A stretch of DNA of 53,459 nt from Acetobacteraceae bacterium (GTDB lineage Bacteria > Pseudomonadota > Alphaproteobacteria > Acetobacterales > Acetobacteraceae), in contig JASHOF010000154.1 of NCBI GenBank assembly GCA_030041255.1, positions 1-53,459 of the forward strand, given 5' to 3'. The notes under the pieces were generated by a model. That model ran no database searches and was not told the DNA's origin. It saw only the letters and a list, made by a program, of their open reading frames with translations. Each line of letters starts with the position of its first letter. Position 1 is the first letter of the stretch. Positions 17,063 through 26,336 of the stretch are shown one piece after another. The translations under genes were made by a program, and so were the position numbers.

Positions 17063-18024
17063 ACCCGCTCCTGCTCGAACTCCTCCTTGGAGCCTCCGTC
17101 GGCTTGGTCGGGCTTGGAATCTCCTCGATCCTCATCATGCAGTTGCAGCGTGTCAGCGACCAGCGGCGGAGGCGCATCCAGGCCGCGACCAAGCCATATC
17201 TGCCGGTGGCCGAGGCCGAACTCGTCAACCTGTTCCGCCGCGCGAGAGTGAGCCGGATGGCGCGGCTCGGGCGGCGCGCGGCGAGCCTTATTGCGTACGA
17301 TCCGGCCCGGCGCGACGTCTATCCCGCGCCCTGGTGGGTGGTCGTGATCGCATCGCTCGCACTGGCCCGCGGCGCAGCCGGCATTCTTGGCGGATTGTTC
17401 GGGTCGGTCTCGCTGGCACTGGTTCCGCTCGGAGCCGTGTTCCTGGTGCGGGCGTTCTTCGGCTGGTGCGATGCCCGGCGCAGCCGGACCCTCTTCCAGC
17501 AGATGCCGGATGCGCTGGCGATGATCGTCCGCTCGGTGCGTGTCGGCATCCCGATGCAGGAGGCGCTGCAGGTCGTGGCCCGTGAGGGCGCGGAACCGAC
17601 GGCCAAGGAATTCAACATGCTTGGCAACCGCGTCATGATCGGCATGCCGCTCGACGAGGCATTGCGGGAGATGGCGGATCGCAACAAGCTCGCGGAATAT
17701 CGCTTCTTCGCGACCGCCCTCTCCCTGCAAAGCCAGACCGGCGGCGGGCTGACGGAGACGCTGGAAAATCTTGCCGATGTCATCCGCAAGCGGGTGGCCC
17801 TCCGCGCCCGCGGCTATGCGCTGGCTTCGGAAGCGCGCACCAGTGCGGGCATCCTCGCGGCACTTCCCGTCGTCTCGGGCGTGGCACTTTGGTTTCTCAA
17901 TCGCAAATATGCCATGCAACTGTTCGTTGATCCGACCGGCGAGAAAATCTTCGGCTCGGCAGTGATCTCGCTGGTGGTCGGCATCCTCGTCATGCGCAGC
18001 ATGATCCAGCGCAGCCTTTCATGA
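17059..18024 (+). CDS. tadB: TadB inner-membrane platform protein
   Basis: The 321-residue protein has an N-terminal transmembrane helix (LLLGASVGLVGLGISSILI), a second hydrophobic region near 95-145 and a T2SSF domain (MPDALAMIVRSVRVGIPMQEAL). Two C-terminal helices follow. It is one half of the inner-membrane platform on which CpaF acts. GTG 17059 is chosen because it forms a GTGA overlap with cpaF, the pattern used throughout the locus. The stop overlaps tadC. Confidence 0.9.
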   Translation: MNPLLLELLLGASVGLVGLGISSILIMQLQRVSDQRRRRIQAATKPYLPVAEAELVNLFRRARVSRMARLGRRAASLIAYDPARRDVYPAPWWVVVIASLALARGAAGILGGLFGSVSLALVPLGAVFLVRAFFGWCDARRSRTLFQQMPDALAMIVRSVRVGIPMQEALQVVAREGAEPTAKEFNMLGNRVMIGMPLDEALREMADRNKLAEYRFFATALSLQSQTGGGLTETLENLADVIRKRVALRARGYALASEARTSAGILAALPVVSGVALWFLNRKYAMQLFVDPTGEKIFGSAVISLVVGILVMRSMIQRSLS

Positions 18025-18962
18025 GCGGGGCGGATCTCCTGCTGCTGGTGGGCGGGGCAGCCCTGTTCTGCCTTGTCTCGGCCGGGATGCTTCTGCAAGT
18101 GACCGCCCGGCAGAGCCGGTTTCGCGCCCGCGTCCGGCTGGTGCAGGCGAGCACGGGGCTCTTGCCGGTCGACCCGCCGGCGGCGGCGAGCGGCCACGGC
18201 ATCCTGCGGCTCGTCGCCATGATCGGCACCGCCTTTGCGCGGAGCGGCCTCTTTTCCACCCGCACCCTCACCGAGTTCGAACAGACGCTGATCTCGTCCG
18301 GCTTCCGTGGCCCGAACGGGCTCGGCCTTTTCGTCGGCGGCAAACTGCTGCTGGTCTGCACGCTGCCGCTTGTCGCATGGCCGCTGGTGGGATCGCTGCA
18401 TCTGCCGGGACTGCTTCGCAACGTCTTTGTCCTCGGTGCCGCCGTCCTCGGCCTCCTGGGTCCGGATATGATCGTGCGGCAGATGCGCAGCCGATATCTC
18501 CGCCAGCTCGAAAAGGGAGTTCCGGACGCCCTCGACATGCTCGTCATCTGTGCCGAGGCGGGCCTGAGCCTGGAGCCGGCGATCAGCAAGGTCGGGGTCG
18601 AGATCGGCTTTGCCAACCGCGCCGTCTCCGAAGAGCTTGCCCGGACCGCAGGCGAGCTTCGCATCACTTCGGATACGCGCGCCGCGCTCGTCAATCTCGG
18701 CAAGCGCACGGGGCTCGAGTCGTTGAAGCGCCTTGGCGCCGTTCTGACGCAGAGCATCCAGTACGGCACCCCGCTCACCCGCGCGCTGCGCGTCCTGTCC
18801 GCCGAGATGCGCGAGGAGATGCTGACCCGCTTCGAGGCCAAGGCTGCCCGCCTGCCGGTGCTGCTCACCGTGCCGATGATCACGTTCATTCTGCCTTGCG
18901 TGTTCATGATCGTGGGCGGTCCGGCGATGCTCAATGTTCTGCACGCGTTTCACCACCATTGA
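18021..18962 (+). CDS. tadC: TadC inner-membrane platform protein
   Basis: The 313-residue partner of TadB has a T2SSF domain (ALDMLVICAEAGLSLEPAISKV) and hydrophobic helices at the N-terminus, near 115-155, and at the C-terminus (LLTVPMITFILPCVFMIVGG). Its start overlaps the tadB stop (ATGA). With TadB it forms the membrane platform that links the CpaF ATPase to pilin extraction and assembly. Confidence 0.9.
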   Translation: MSGADLLLLVGGAALFCLVSAGMLLQVTARQSRFRARVRLVQASTGLLPVDPPAAASGHGILRLVAMIGTAFARSGLFSTRTLTEFEQTLISSGFRGPNGLGLFVGGKLLLVCTLPLVAWPLVGSLHLPGLLRNVFVLGAAVLGLLGPDMIVRQMRSRYLRQLEKGVPDALDMLVICAEAGLSLEPAISKVGVEIGFANRAVSEELARTAGELRITSDTRAALVNLGKRTGLESLKRLGAVLTQSIQYGTPLTRALRVLSAEMREEMLTRFEAKAARLPVLLTVPMITFILPCVFMIVGGPAMLNVLHAFHHH

Positions 18963-18973
18963 GGATTGGCAAA

Positions 18974-19696
18974 ATGCGAATCCTGTGCATCTTTGCGGCG
19001 CTCGCACTGGCTTCCTGCGCGGCGCAGCCACAAACCTCCGGGACGGCGGCCGGAAAGTTGAAGGTTGCCGACGCTGCTCTGCAGGGGGGAGACCCGGACA
19101 TGGCGTTGCACGTGGCCGACGCCGTGCTGGCCCACGATCCAACCGACGTCGAGGCGCTGGTGCGCGAAGGGGATGCCCTCGTCGCACTCGGCCGTGAGGA
19201 TGAGGCAGCGCTCAGCTATCAACATGCGCTGGCGCTCCGGCCCGGCTCGAAGGAAGCCCGCATCGGGCTCGGGCGCATCCGCCTGAAGACCGACCCGGCG
19301 GAAGCGGAGCGGCTCTTCGCCGAGGTGGTGGAGGCGCACCCGAACGACGTGCCGGCACTCGTCGACCGCGGCATTGCCCTCGACCTCCAGGGGCGGCATC
19401 AGGCCGCCGCTGCCTCCTACCGTGCCGCGCTTGCCGTGCAGCCGGATGACACTGCGGCAGAGGTCAATCTTGCTCTGTCCCTCGCCCTGGCAGGCCATGC
19501 CAGGCAAGCGGTCGCCATGCTGCAGCCGCTCGCCGAATCGGGGACCGCGAGCAGGCGCGTTCAGGACGACCTTGCGGTGGCATTGGCGATGAGCGGCCAG
19601 ACCGAGGCCGCCTCCGACGTCCTTTCGCCGGAACTCAACCAGAACCAGATCGCAACCGCGATTGCCGGCTACCGGGCGTTGCAGGTCGATCCCTGA
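18974..19696 (+). CDS. tadD: TadD-like TPR lipoprotein
   Basis: This 240-residue protein has a lipoprotein signal (ILCIFAALALASC, lipidated Cys near residue 14). Tandem TPR-type helices follow (DMALHVADAVLAHDPTDVEA, AALSYQHALALRPGSKEARI, AAASYRAALAVQPDDTAAEV). TadD proteins are periplasm-facing lipoproteins that assist secretin assembly and pilus function. GAGG precedes ATG 18974. It is the last gene of the Tad operon, 11 bases after tadC. Confidence 0.85.
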   Translation: MRILCIFAALALASCAAQPQTSGTAAGKLKVADAALQGGDPDMALHVADAVLAHDPTDVEALVREGDALVALGREDEAALSYQHALALRPGSKEARIGLGRIRLKTDPAEAERLFAEVVEAHPNDVPALVDRGIALDLQGRHQAAAASYRAALAVQPDDTAAEVNLALSLALAGHARQAVAMLQPLAESGTASRRVQDDLAVALAMSGQTEAASDVLSPELNQNQIATAIAGYRALQVDP

Positions 19697-19711
19697 TCCG
19701 CAACCGGCCCG

Positions 19712-19827
19712 CCGACACGGGTCTAGCCCGCGATCGCCCGAGGCGGAATCGTCGGAGGGCGTGAATCGCGGGCTCGAATAAACCGCGAGACCCATGTCGG
19801 GCTGCACAGTCAGCCCGACACGGGTCT
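19712..19827 (+). terminator. Overlapping hairpins after the Tad operon
   Basis: AGACCCATGTCGGGCT (19788-19803) pairs with AGCCCGACACGGGTCT (19812-19827), 16 positions with one mismatch and an 8-nt loop. The same left arm can instead pair with CCGACACGGGTCT at 19712-19724, which encloses a perfect 10-bp stem AGCCCGCGAT/ATCGCGGGCT (19725-19734/19765-19774). The two folds exclude each other. There is no U tract, although GGGGGTTT follows. It is probably an end-of-operon terminator or REP-like structure. Confidence 0.5.
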
Positions 19828-19833
19828 GGGGGT

Positions 19834-19863
19834 TTGACACTTCCGGCCGGGCAAGCCGAGTAT
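19834..19863 (+). promoter_or_regulatory. Candidate promoter of argDF
   Basis: A perfect -35 hexamer TTGACA (19834-19839) is followed after 18 bases by GAGTAT (19858-19863) as a fair -10. It lies 70 bases before the argD start and immediately downstream of the hairpin block, the expected place for an independent argD promoter. Confidence 0.4.
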
Positions 19864-19932
19864 GGCCGTTTGCCCCGGCAGCAGCGCTATGACCTGCCGG
19901 AGGGGCGAGCACTGGAAGGAGTTGATCGCCGG

Positions 19933-21125
19933 ATGATCCCCCCACTGATGCCAACCTATAATCGTTCCGACCTCGCCTTCGAGCGGGGCGAAGGCGCTTG
20001 GCTGGTGACGGGGGACGGCCGACGATTCCTCGATTTCGGCGCCGGCATCGCCACCTCCTCGCTCGGGCACGGTCATCCGCACCTGGTGGCTGCGATCGCC
20101 GCGCAGGCAGCGAAGGTGATGCACGTCTCCAACCTCTATCGTATTCCGGAGGCGGAACGCCTGGCCGAAAGGCTGATCGGGGCGACGTTCGCGGACTCCG
20201 TGTTCTTCTGCAACTCGGGCGCCGAGGCGAACGAGGGCATGCTGAAGCTGATGCGCAAGGCGGTGGCCGAAGAGGGTCGTCCGGACCGCTTCCGGGTGAT
20301 CTGCTTCGAGGGTGCCTTCCACGGCCGCACCCTGGCGATGCTGTCGGCGACCGGCAATGCCAGGTACCTGCAAGGGTTCGGCCCGCCGGTGGATGGCTTC
20401 GACCACGTTCCCTTCAATAATCTCAATGCCCTGCGCGCCGCAATCGGGCCCGAAACGGCAGGCATCCTGGTTGAGCCGGTGCAGGGAGAGGGCGGGATTC
20501 GTCCGGCGAGCCTGCAATTCCTGCGCGACCTCCGCGCCACATGTGACGAGTTCGGCCTGCTGCTCGGCCTGGACGAAATCCAGTCCGGCATGGGCCGGAC
20601 CGGCAAGCTCTTCGCGCATGAGTGGGCCGGCATGACGCCCGACGTGATGTCGGCGGCGAAGGGAATTGCCGGCGGTTTCCCGATGGGTGCGATCCTGGCC
20701 ACGGAACGGGTGGCACGGCATATGACCGCCGGCACGCACGGCAGCACGTTCGGGGGCAATCCGCTCGCGTGCGCGGCCGGGAACGCAGTGCTCGACGTGA
20801 TGCTGGCGCCTGGATTCCTGGCCGAAGTGGAGCACACCGGCCGGCGGCTGTGGCGCGATTTGAAGCGCCTGGTGGCCGACTATCCGGAGGTTTTTTCCGA
20901 GGTTCGCGGCGCCGGCCTGATCCTCGGCCTCAAATGTGTGCCGCCGCAAGCCGAGGTCGTCGCTGCCTGCCTGGCAGAGGGCCTGCTTGCGATCACGGCC
21001 GGGGAAAATGTGCTCCGCCTGGTGCCGCCCTTGATCGTGCGGGAAGCGGAATGCACGGCCGCAGTGGAGATGCTGGCGCGCGCCGCGCGGCGATGCCTGC
21101 CTTCGAACGCCCGGCTGGCCGCGAA

Positions 21126-21129
<4 letters not shown>
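19933..21129 (+). CDS. argD: Acetylornithine/succinyldiaminopimelate aminotransferase
   Basis: The 398-residue PLP-dependent class III aminotransferase converts N-acetylglutamate semialdehyde to N-acetylornithine in arginine synthesis. Motifs are [17 protein letters not shown] (cofactor binding), [33 protein letters not shown] and the PLP-Lys segment [17 protein letters not shown] 19933 is used; a second ATG lies five codons on. AAGGAG is about ten bases upstream. The stop overlaps the argF start (ATGA), giving a two-gene arginine operon. Confidence 0.95.
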
Positions 21130-22088
<959 letters not shown>

Positions 22089-22123
22089 ACGCGATACCGG
22101 GTACGGTACCGGGGCCGCGGGCG

Positions 22124-22139
22124 AAGGCCGGCGGCCTTT
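22124..22139 (+). terminator. Short intrinsic terminator after argF
   Basis: AAGGCC (22124-22129) pairs with GGCCTT (22133-22138) across a 3-nt loop, ending in TTT. It is small but GC-rich and well placed 36 bases after the argF stop, before dnaB. Confidence 0.4.
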
Positions 22140-22215
22140 CATACCCGTGTTCCACTCTATCCACAGGCCGGCCGAGGCTGCCAGATTCTGTCCAGGGCGC
22201 TAGAGTGGGCGCCGC

Positions 22216-23700
22216 ATGAGCACCATCGAGTCGCCACTGCTCGGCCAGACTCTGCGCCGCCCGCCGTCCAACCTCGAGGCCGAACAGGCTCTGCTCGGTG
22301 CCCTGCTCGCCAACAACAAGGCGTTCGAGAGGGTTTCGGAATTCCTCGAGCAGGACCACTTCGCCGACCCGGTACACGGGCGCATTTTCGAGGCAATCCG
22401 CCGGCGGATCGAATCCGGACAGCTCGCCGATGCGGTGACGCTCCGGGGCGAATTCGAACATTCCGGCCTGCTCGAGGAGGTGGGAGGCACCGCCTACCTC
22501 GCGCAGCTTCTTGCGGCCACCGTCGGCATCATCAATGCCGGCGAATATGGCCGCGCAGTCCATGATGCGTGGGTTCGCCGCCAGCTCATCGAACTCGGCG
22601 AGGTGGTGGTGAACCGGGCCTTCGGCAGCGAGCCGGAGATGGCCGGGCCGGCGCAGATCGAAGCGGCGGAACAGGCGCTTTACGACCTCGCGACACGCGG
22701 CACGCCGGGCGGCGGCTTTCTGACATTCGAGCGCGCCCTGGCGGAGGCGATCCTGGGCGCCGAACGCGCCTTCAAGCGCACCGGCCATGTCTCCGGCCTG
22801 GCGACCGGATTGCGCGACCTGGACGCCAAGACCGGCGGTCTCCACCCCTCGGATCTCGTGGTCCTGGCGGGCCGCCCCGGCATGGGCAAGACGGCGCTCG
22901 CGACCCGTATCGCGGCCGGCGCCGCGCACACGCTGCTGGCCGACGCTGGAGGAGAGCAGAGGAAGGGCGCGGTCGCGGTCTTCTCGCTCGAGATGAGCGC
23001 CGAGCAACTGGCAACCCGGGTGCTGGCCGAGCAGGCCCGCATCAGCGGTGACCGGATCCGCCGCGGCGATATCGGCCAGCGCGACTTCGACCGTTTCGTC
23101 TCGGTCTCGCGCGAAATTGGCAACCTGCCGATCGAAATCGACGACACACCGGCGATCACGCTTTCGGCGCTGCGCACGCGCGCGCGTCGGCTCAAGCGTA
23201 CGCGCGGGCTGGAATTGATCGTCATCGACTATCTGCAACTGATGCGGCCGGCCGCCGGTACGCATCCAGAAAGCCGCGTGCTCGAGATCAGCCAGGTGAC
23301 GCAAGGGCTGAAGGCGATCGCGAAGGAACTCTCCGTGCCCGTGCTCGCTCTGGCCCAGCTCTCACGTGCCGTCGAGGGACGCGAGGACAAACGCCCGCAA
23401 CTCTCCGACCTCCGCGAGTCCGGAACGATCGAGCAGGATGCGGATTCGGTGATGTTCATCTATCGTGACGAGTACTATCTCGCACAACGTGCGCCGAAGC
23501 AGATGGCCTTCGACTCCGAAGAGCGCTTCCTCGAGGCGACCGAGAAATGGCAGCGCGACATGGAGCGTGTGCACAACCGGGCCGAGCTTTTCCTGGCCAA
23601 GCAGCGGCACGGCCCGACCGGCAAGATCGACCTCTTTTTCGAGGCCGAGTTCACCCGCTTCGCCGATCTCGACCTGCATCACGGCGATGTTGCCGGCTGA
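22216..23700 (+). CDS. dnaB: Replicative DNA helicase DnaB
   Basis: The 494-residue hexameric helicase unwinds DNA at the replication fork. The N-terminal domain has the typical NLEAEQALLGALLANNKAF. The RecA-like domain carries Walker A AGRPGMGKTALA, FSLEMSAEQLATRVL, Walker B LIVIDYLQLM and LSDLRESGTIEQDAD with the arginine-finger region following. There is no intein. It opens a tightly packed run dnaB-alr-mlaE-mlaF-radA and overlaps alr by 14 bases. Confidence 0.97.
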   Translation: MSTIESPLLGQTLRRPPSNLEAEQALLGALLANNKAFERVSEFLEQDHFADPVHGRIFEAIRRRIESGQLADAVTLRGEFEHSGLLEEVGGTAYLAQLLAATVGIINAGEYGRAVHDAWVRRQLIELGEVVVNRAFGSEPEMAGPAQIEAAEQALYDLATRGTPGGGFLTFERALAEAILGAERAFKRTGHVSGLATGLRDLDAKTGGLHPSDLVVLAGRPGMGKTALATRIAAGAAHTLLADAGGEQRKGAVAVFSLEMSAEQLATRVLAEQARISGDRIRRGDIGQRDFDRFVSVSREIGNLPIEIDDTPAITLSALRTRARRLKRTRGLELIVIDYLQLMRPAAGTHPESRVLEISQVTQGLKAIAKELSVPVLALAQLSRAVEGREDKRPQLSDLRESGTIEQDADSVMFIYRDEYYLAQRAPKQMAFDSEERFLEATEKWQRDMERVHNRAELFLAKQRHGPTGKIDLFFEAEFTRFADLDLHHGDVAG

Positions 23701-24781
23701 CATTTCGCCCGCCGTCCTTGAAATCGACCTCGGTGCCATCGTCGCCAACTGGCGGCTTCTCTCGGCACGGCATCCCGCCGGCGCGGTTGCCGGCGTCGTC
23801 AAGGCCGATGCCTACGGACTTGGCGCGCAGGAAGTTGCTCCGGCGTTGCACCTGGCGGGCTGCCGGCATTTCTTCACGGCGCTGCTCGAGGAGGCGCTGA
23901 CGCTCCGCCCGCTCCTGCCGGGGGCCATGCTCGCCGTACTGGATGATCCGATCGTCGGCACCGAGCACGTCTATCGCGAGCAGGGAATCGTGCCGGTGCT
24001 CGGCTCGCTCGACGAAATCGGGCGCTGGCAGGCCGAAGCGCGCCGCGCCGGGACATCGCTCGAAGCGATCCTGCACATCGACACCGGGATGGCCCGCCTC
24101 GGTTTGATGGAAAGGGAAGTCCTGGCCCTGGCAGCCGATCCGTCTCTCCTCGAGGGAATCTCGATCCGCTACCTGATGACCCATCTCGTCAGCGCCGAGT
24201 ACCCCGAAGATCCCCTCAACGGGAGCCAGCGGGAACGATTCGCATCCCTGGCGGCCCGCTTGCCGCCGGCTCCGCGCTCGCTCGCCAATTCCTCCGGAAT
24301 CTTCCTTGGTTCGCACTTCGCTTCCGACCTCGCGCGGCCGGGGGCGGCGCTCTACGGCATCAACCCCACACCGGGTAAGCCCAATCCCATGCACCCGGTC
24401 GTCCGCCTCAGCGCGCGCGTGCTGGCTGTGCGCGCGCTGGAGGCCGGCCGGAGTGTCGGCTACAACGCGACCTGGCGCGCTCTCAGGCCGAGCCGGATCG
24501 CAACACTCGGGGTCGGCTACGCGGACGGTTGGCTGCGCAGCCTTTCCAACCGTGGGGCTGCCTTTTTTGACGGCCGGCGGCTGGCGCTGGTAGGCCGTGT
24601 TTCCATGGACCTGACCACTTACGATGCAACCACGCTGGCAGACCTTGCGCCGGGTGCGTGGCTGGAGCTGATCGGCCCCGCCCAGCCGCTCGCCGCCGTG
24701 GCCGAAGCAGCCGGCACCAATGAGTACGAGATCCTGACTTCGCTCGGGCGGCGCTATCACCGCGTGTGGCGCGGCACGTGA
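23687..24781 (+). CDS. alr: Alanine racemase
   Basis: The 364-residue PLP enzyme interconverts L- and D-alanine for peptidoglycan. Lys39 in GVVKADAYGLG is the PLP lysine. Other landmarks are ILHIDTGMARLGL, the AR-family block GINPTPG, and VGRVSMDLTTYD, the second-domain signature. ATG 23687 lies inside the end of dnaB, so translation is coupled; no later Met fits the family N-terminus (LEIDLGAIVANWR). The stop overlaps the mlaE GTG. Confidence 0.95.
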   Translation: MLPADISPAVLEIDLGAIVANWRLLSARHPAGAVAGVVKADAYGLGAQEVAPALHLAGCRHFFTALLEEALTLRPLLPGAMLAVLDDPIVGTEHVYREQGIVPVLGSLDEIGRWQAEARRAGTSLEAILHIDTGMARLGLMEREVLALAADPSLLEGISIRYLMTHLVSAEYPEDPLNGSQRERFASLAARLPPAPRSLANSSGIFLGSHFASDLARPGAALYGINPTPGKPNPMHPVVRLSARVLAVRALEAGRSVGYNATWRALRPSRIATLGVGYADGWLRSLSNRGAAFFDGRRLALVGRVSMDLTTYDATTLADLAPGAWLELIGPAQPLAAVAEAAGTNEYEILTSLGRRYHRVWRGT

Positions 24782-25563
24782 ACCTGCTCGCGGATGTTCT
24801 CGCGGGCATCGGGCGGCCGGTGCTCGGCGTTTGCTTCACTGCCGGCCGGCTCGCGTTATTCGCACTCGAGGGCCTTTCGCATCTGCTGCGCCCGCCCTTT
24901 CATTTCCGGCGATTCGGAGCCGCCTTGGTCGAAATGGCCTATTTCAGCCTGCCCGTGGTGGCCTTGACGGCGATCTTCACCGGCATGGTGCTGGCGCTGC
25001 AATCCTACACCGGTTTCGCCCGCTTCTCCGCGCAAGGCGCCGTCGCCTCGGTGGTGGTGCTGTCGATGACGCGGGAACTCGGGCCGGTGCTGGCCGGCTT
25101 GATGGTGGCAGGCAGGGTCGGCGCCGCCACCGCGGCGGAGATCGGCACCATGCGCGTGACCGACCAGATCGATGCCCTTTCGACACTTTCGACCGATCCG
25201 ATGAAGTATCTCGTGGCGCCGCGCCTCCTGGCCGGCATCGTCGCACTGCCGATGCTGGTGGTGGTGGCCGATATCCTCGGCGTGTTCGGCGGCTTCATCG
25301 TCAGCACGGCTTCACTCGGCTTCAACCCGGCGATCTACCTGCACAGCACGTTCACGTATCTCGAGACCATGGACGTGGCTTCGGGGCTGATCAAGGCGGC
25401 CGTATTCGGCTTCCTGATCGCGCTGATGGGTTGCTACAACGGCTATACGAGCCGGGGCGGAGCGCAGGGGGTCGGGCATGCCACCACCGCCGCGGTCGTT
25501 TCTGCCTCGATCCTGATTCTCGCCTTCGATTATGTGCTGACGCAGCTCTTCTTTGCGCGATGA
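24778..25563 (+). CDS. mlaE: MlaE-family ABC transporter permease
   Basis: The 261-residue membrane protein has the MlaE signature MTRELGPVLAGLMVAGRVGAA and five or so hydrophobic helices. In Mla-type systems it is the permease that moves phospholipids between membranes. GTG 24778 is chosen because of the GTGA overlap with alr; a GTG at 24766 is an alternative. Its ATPase gene follows with an ATGA overlap. The substrate-binding mlaD and mlaC genes are not in the window. Confidence 0.9.
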   Translation: MNLLADVLAGIGRPVLGVCFTAGRLALFALEGLSHLLRPPFHFRRFGAALVEMAYFSLPVVALTAIFTGMVLALQSYTGFARFSAQGAVASVVVLSMTRELGPVLAGLMVAGRVGAATAAEIGTMRVTDQIDALSTLSTDPMKYLVAPRLLAGIVALPMLVVVADILGVFGGFIVSTASLGFNPAIYLHSTFTYLETMDVASGLIKAAVFGFLIALMGCYNGYTSRGGAQGVGHATTAAVVSASILILAFDYVLTQLFFAR

Positions 25564-26336
25564 CCGGCTCGCTGCCGAAAATCCGCGTCCGTGGCCTCGC
25601 CAAATCGTTCGGCGAGAAGCACGTGCTCGACGGCGTCGATCTCGAGGTTCCGGCCGGCACGTCGATGGTGGTGATCGGCGGTTCGGGCTCCGGCAAATCC
25701 GTGCTGATCAAGTGCATCCTTGGCCTCATCGAACCCGATGCCGGCCGGATCGAAATCGACGGCGTGGACCTCCTGTCGTTGAGCCCAAGGAAGCGCCGCG
25801 CGATGACGGCAAGGATCGGCATGCTGTTCCAGAACGGAGCGCTCTTCGATTCGCTGCCGGTCTGGGAGAACGTCGCCTTCGGTCTCATGGCGCAGAAAAT
25901 GCTGCGCCGGGTCGAAGCGCGGGCCCGGGCGGGCGAGATCCTGGGCCAGCTCGGGCTCGCCGCGAGTGTCGGAGAGCTGTTCCCGGCCGAACTCTCGGGC
26001 GGCATGCAGAAGCGCGTGGCGCTGGCACGCGCGATCGCCGCAACGCCGGATATTCTCTTCTTCGACGAGCCGACGACCGGGCTCGATCCGATCATGGGCG
26101 CGGTGATCGACGGCCTCATTCTCGACTGCGTGAAGCGGCTCGGCTCGACCGCCGTCGCGATCACCCACGACATGGCCTCGGCGCAGCGGATCGGCGATGC
26201 CGCGGCGATGCTGCATGGAGGAAGGATCGTCTGGAGCGGCCCGGCCGCGTCTCTCCTGGAAAGCGGCAATCCGCTGGTCGATCAATTCACACACGGCCGG
26301 CGCGAAGGTCCGATCAGGATGGAGCTTCGTGCCTGA
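25560..26336 (+). CDS. mlaF: MlaF-type ABC transporter ATP-binding protein
   Basis: The 258-residue ATPase partners the upstream MlaE permease. Walker A GGSGSGKSV, Q-loop MLFQNGALFDSLPVWENV, signature LSGGMQKRVALARAI and Walker B ILFFDEPTTGLDP are intact. The ALFDSL(P/T)V(W/R)ENV segment is characteristic of the MlaF/Ttg2A group. Start and stop both overlap the neighbouring genes. Confidence 0.92.
   Translation: MTGSLPKIRVRGLAKSFGEKHVLDGVDLEVPAGTSMVVIGGSGSGKSVLIKCILGLIEPDAGRIEIDGVDLLSLSPRKRRAMTARIGMLFQNGALFDSLPVWENVAFGLMAQKMLRRVEARARAGEILGQLGLAASVGELFPAELSGGMQKRVALARAIAATPDILFFDEPTTGLDPIMGAVIDGLILDCVKRLGSTAVAITHDMASAQRIGDAAAMLHGGRIVWSGPAASLLESGNPLVDQFTHGRREGPIRMELRA

Noticed and set aside
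19712-19932. argD attenuator controlled by arginine
   Set aside because: The best promoter (TTGACA at 19834) lies downstream of the hairpins and no leader peptide is seen, so they would not be in the argD transcript from that promoter. Kept only as a weaker observation.
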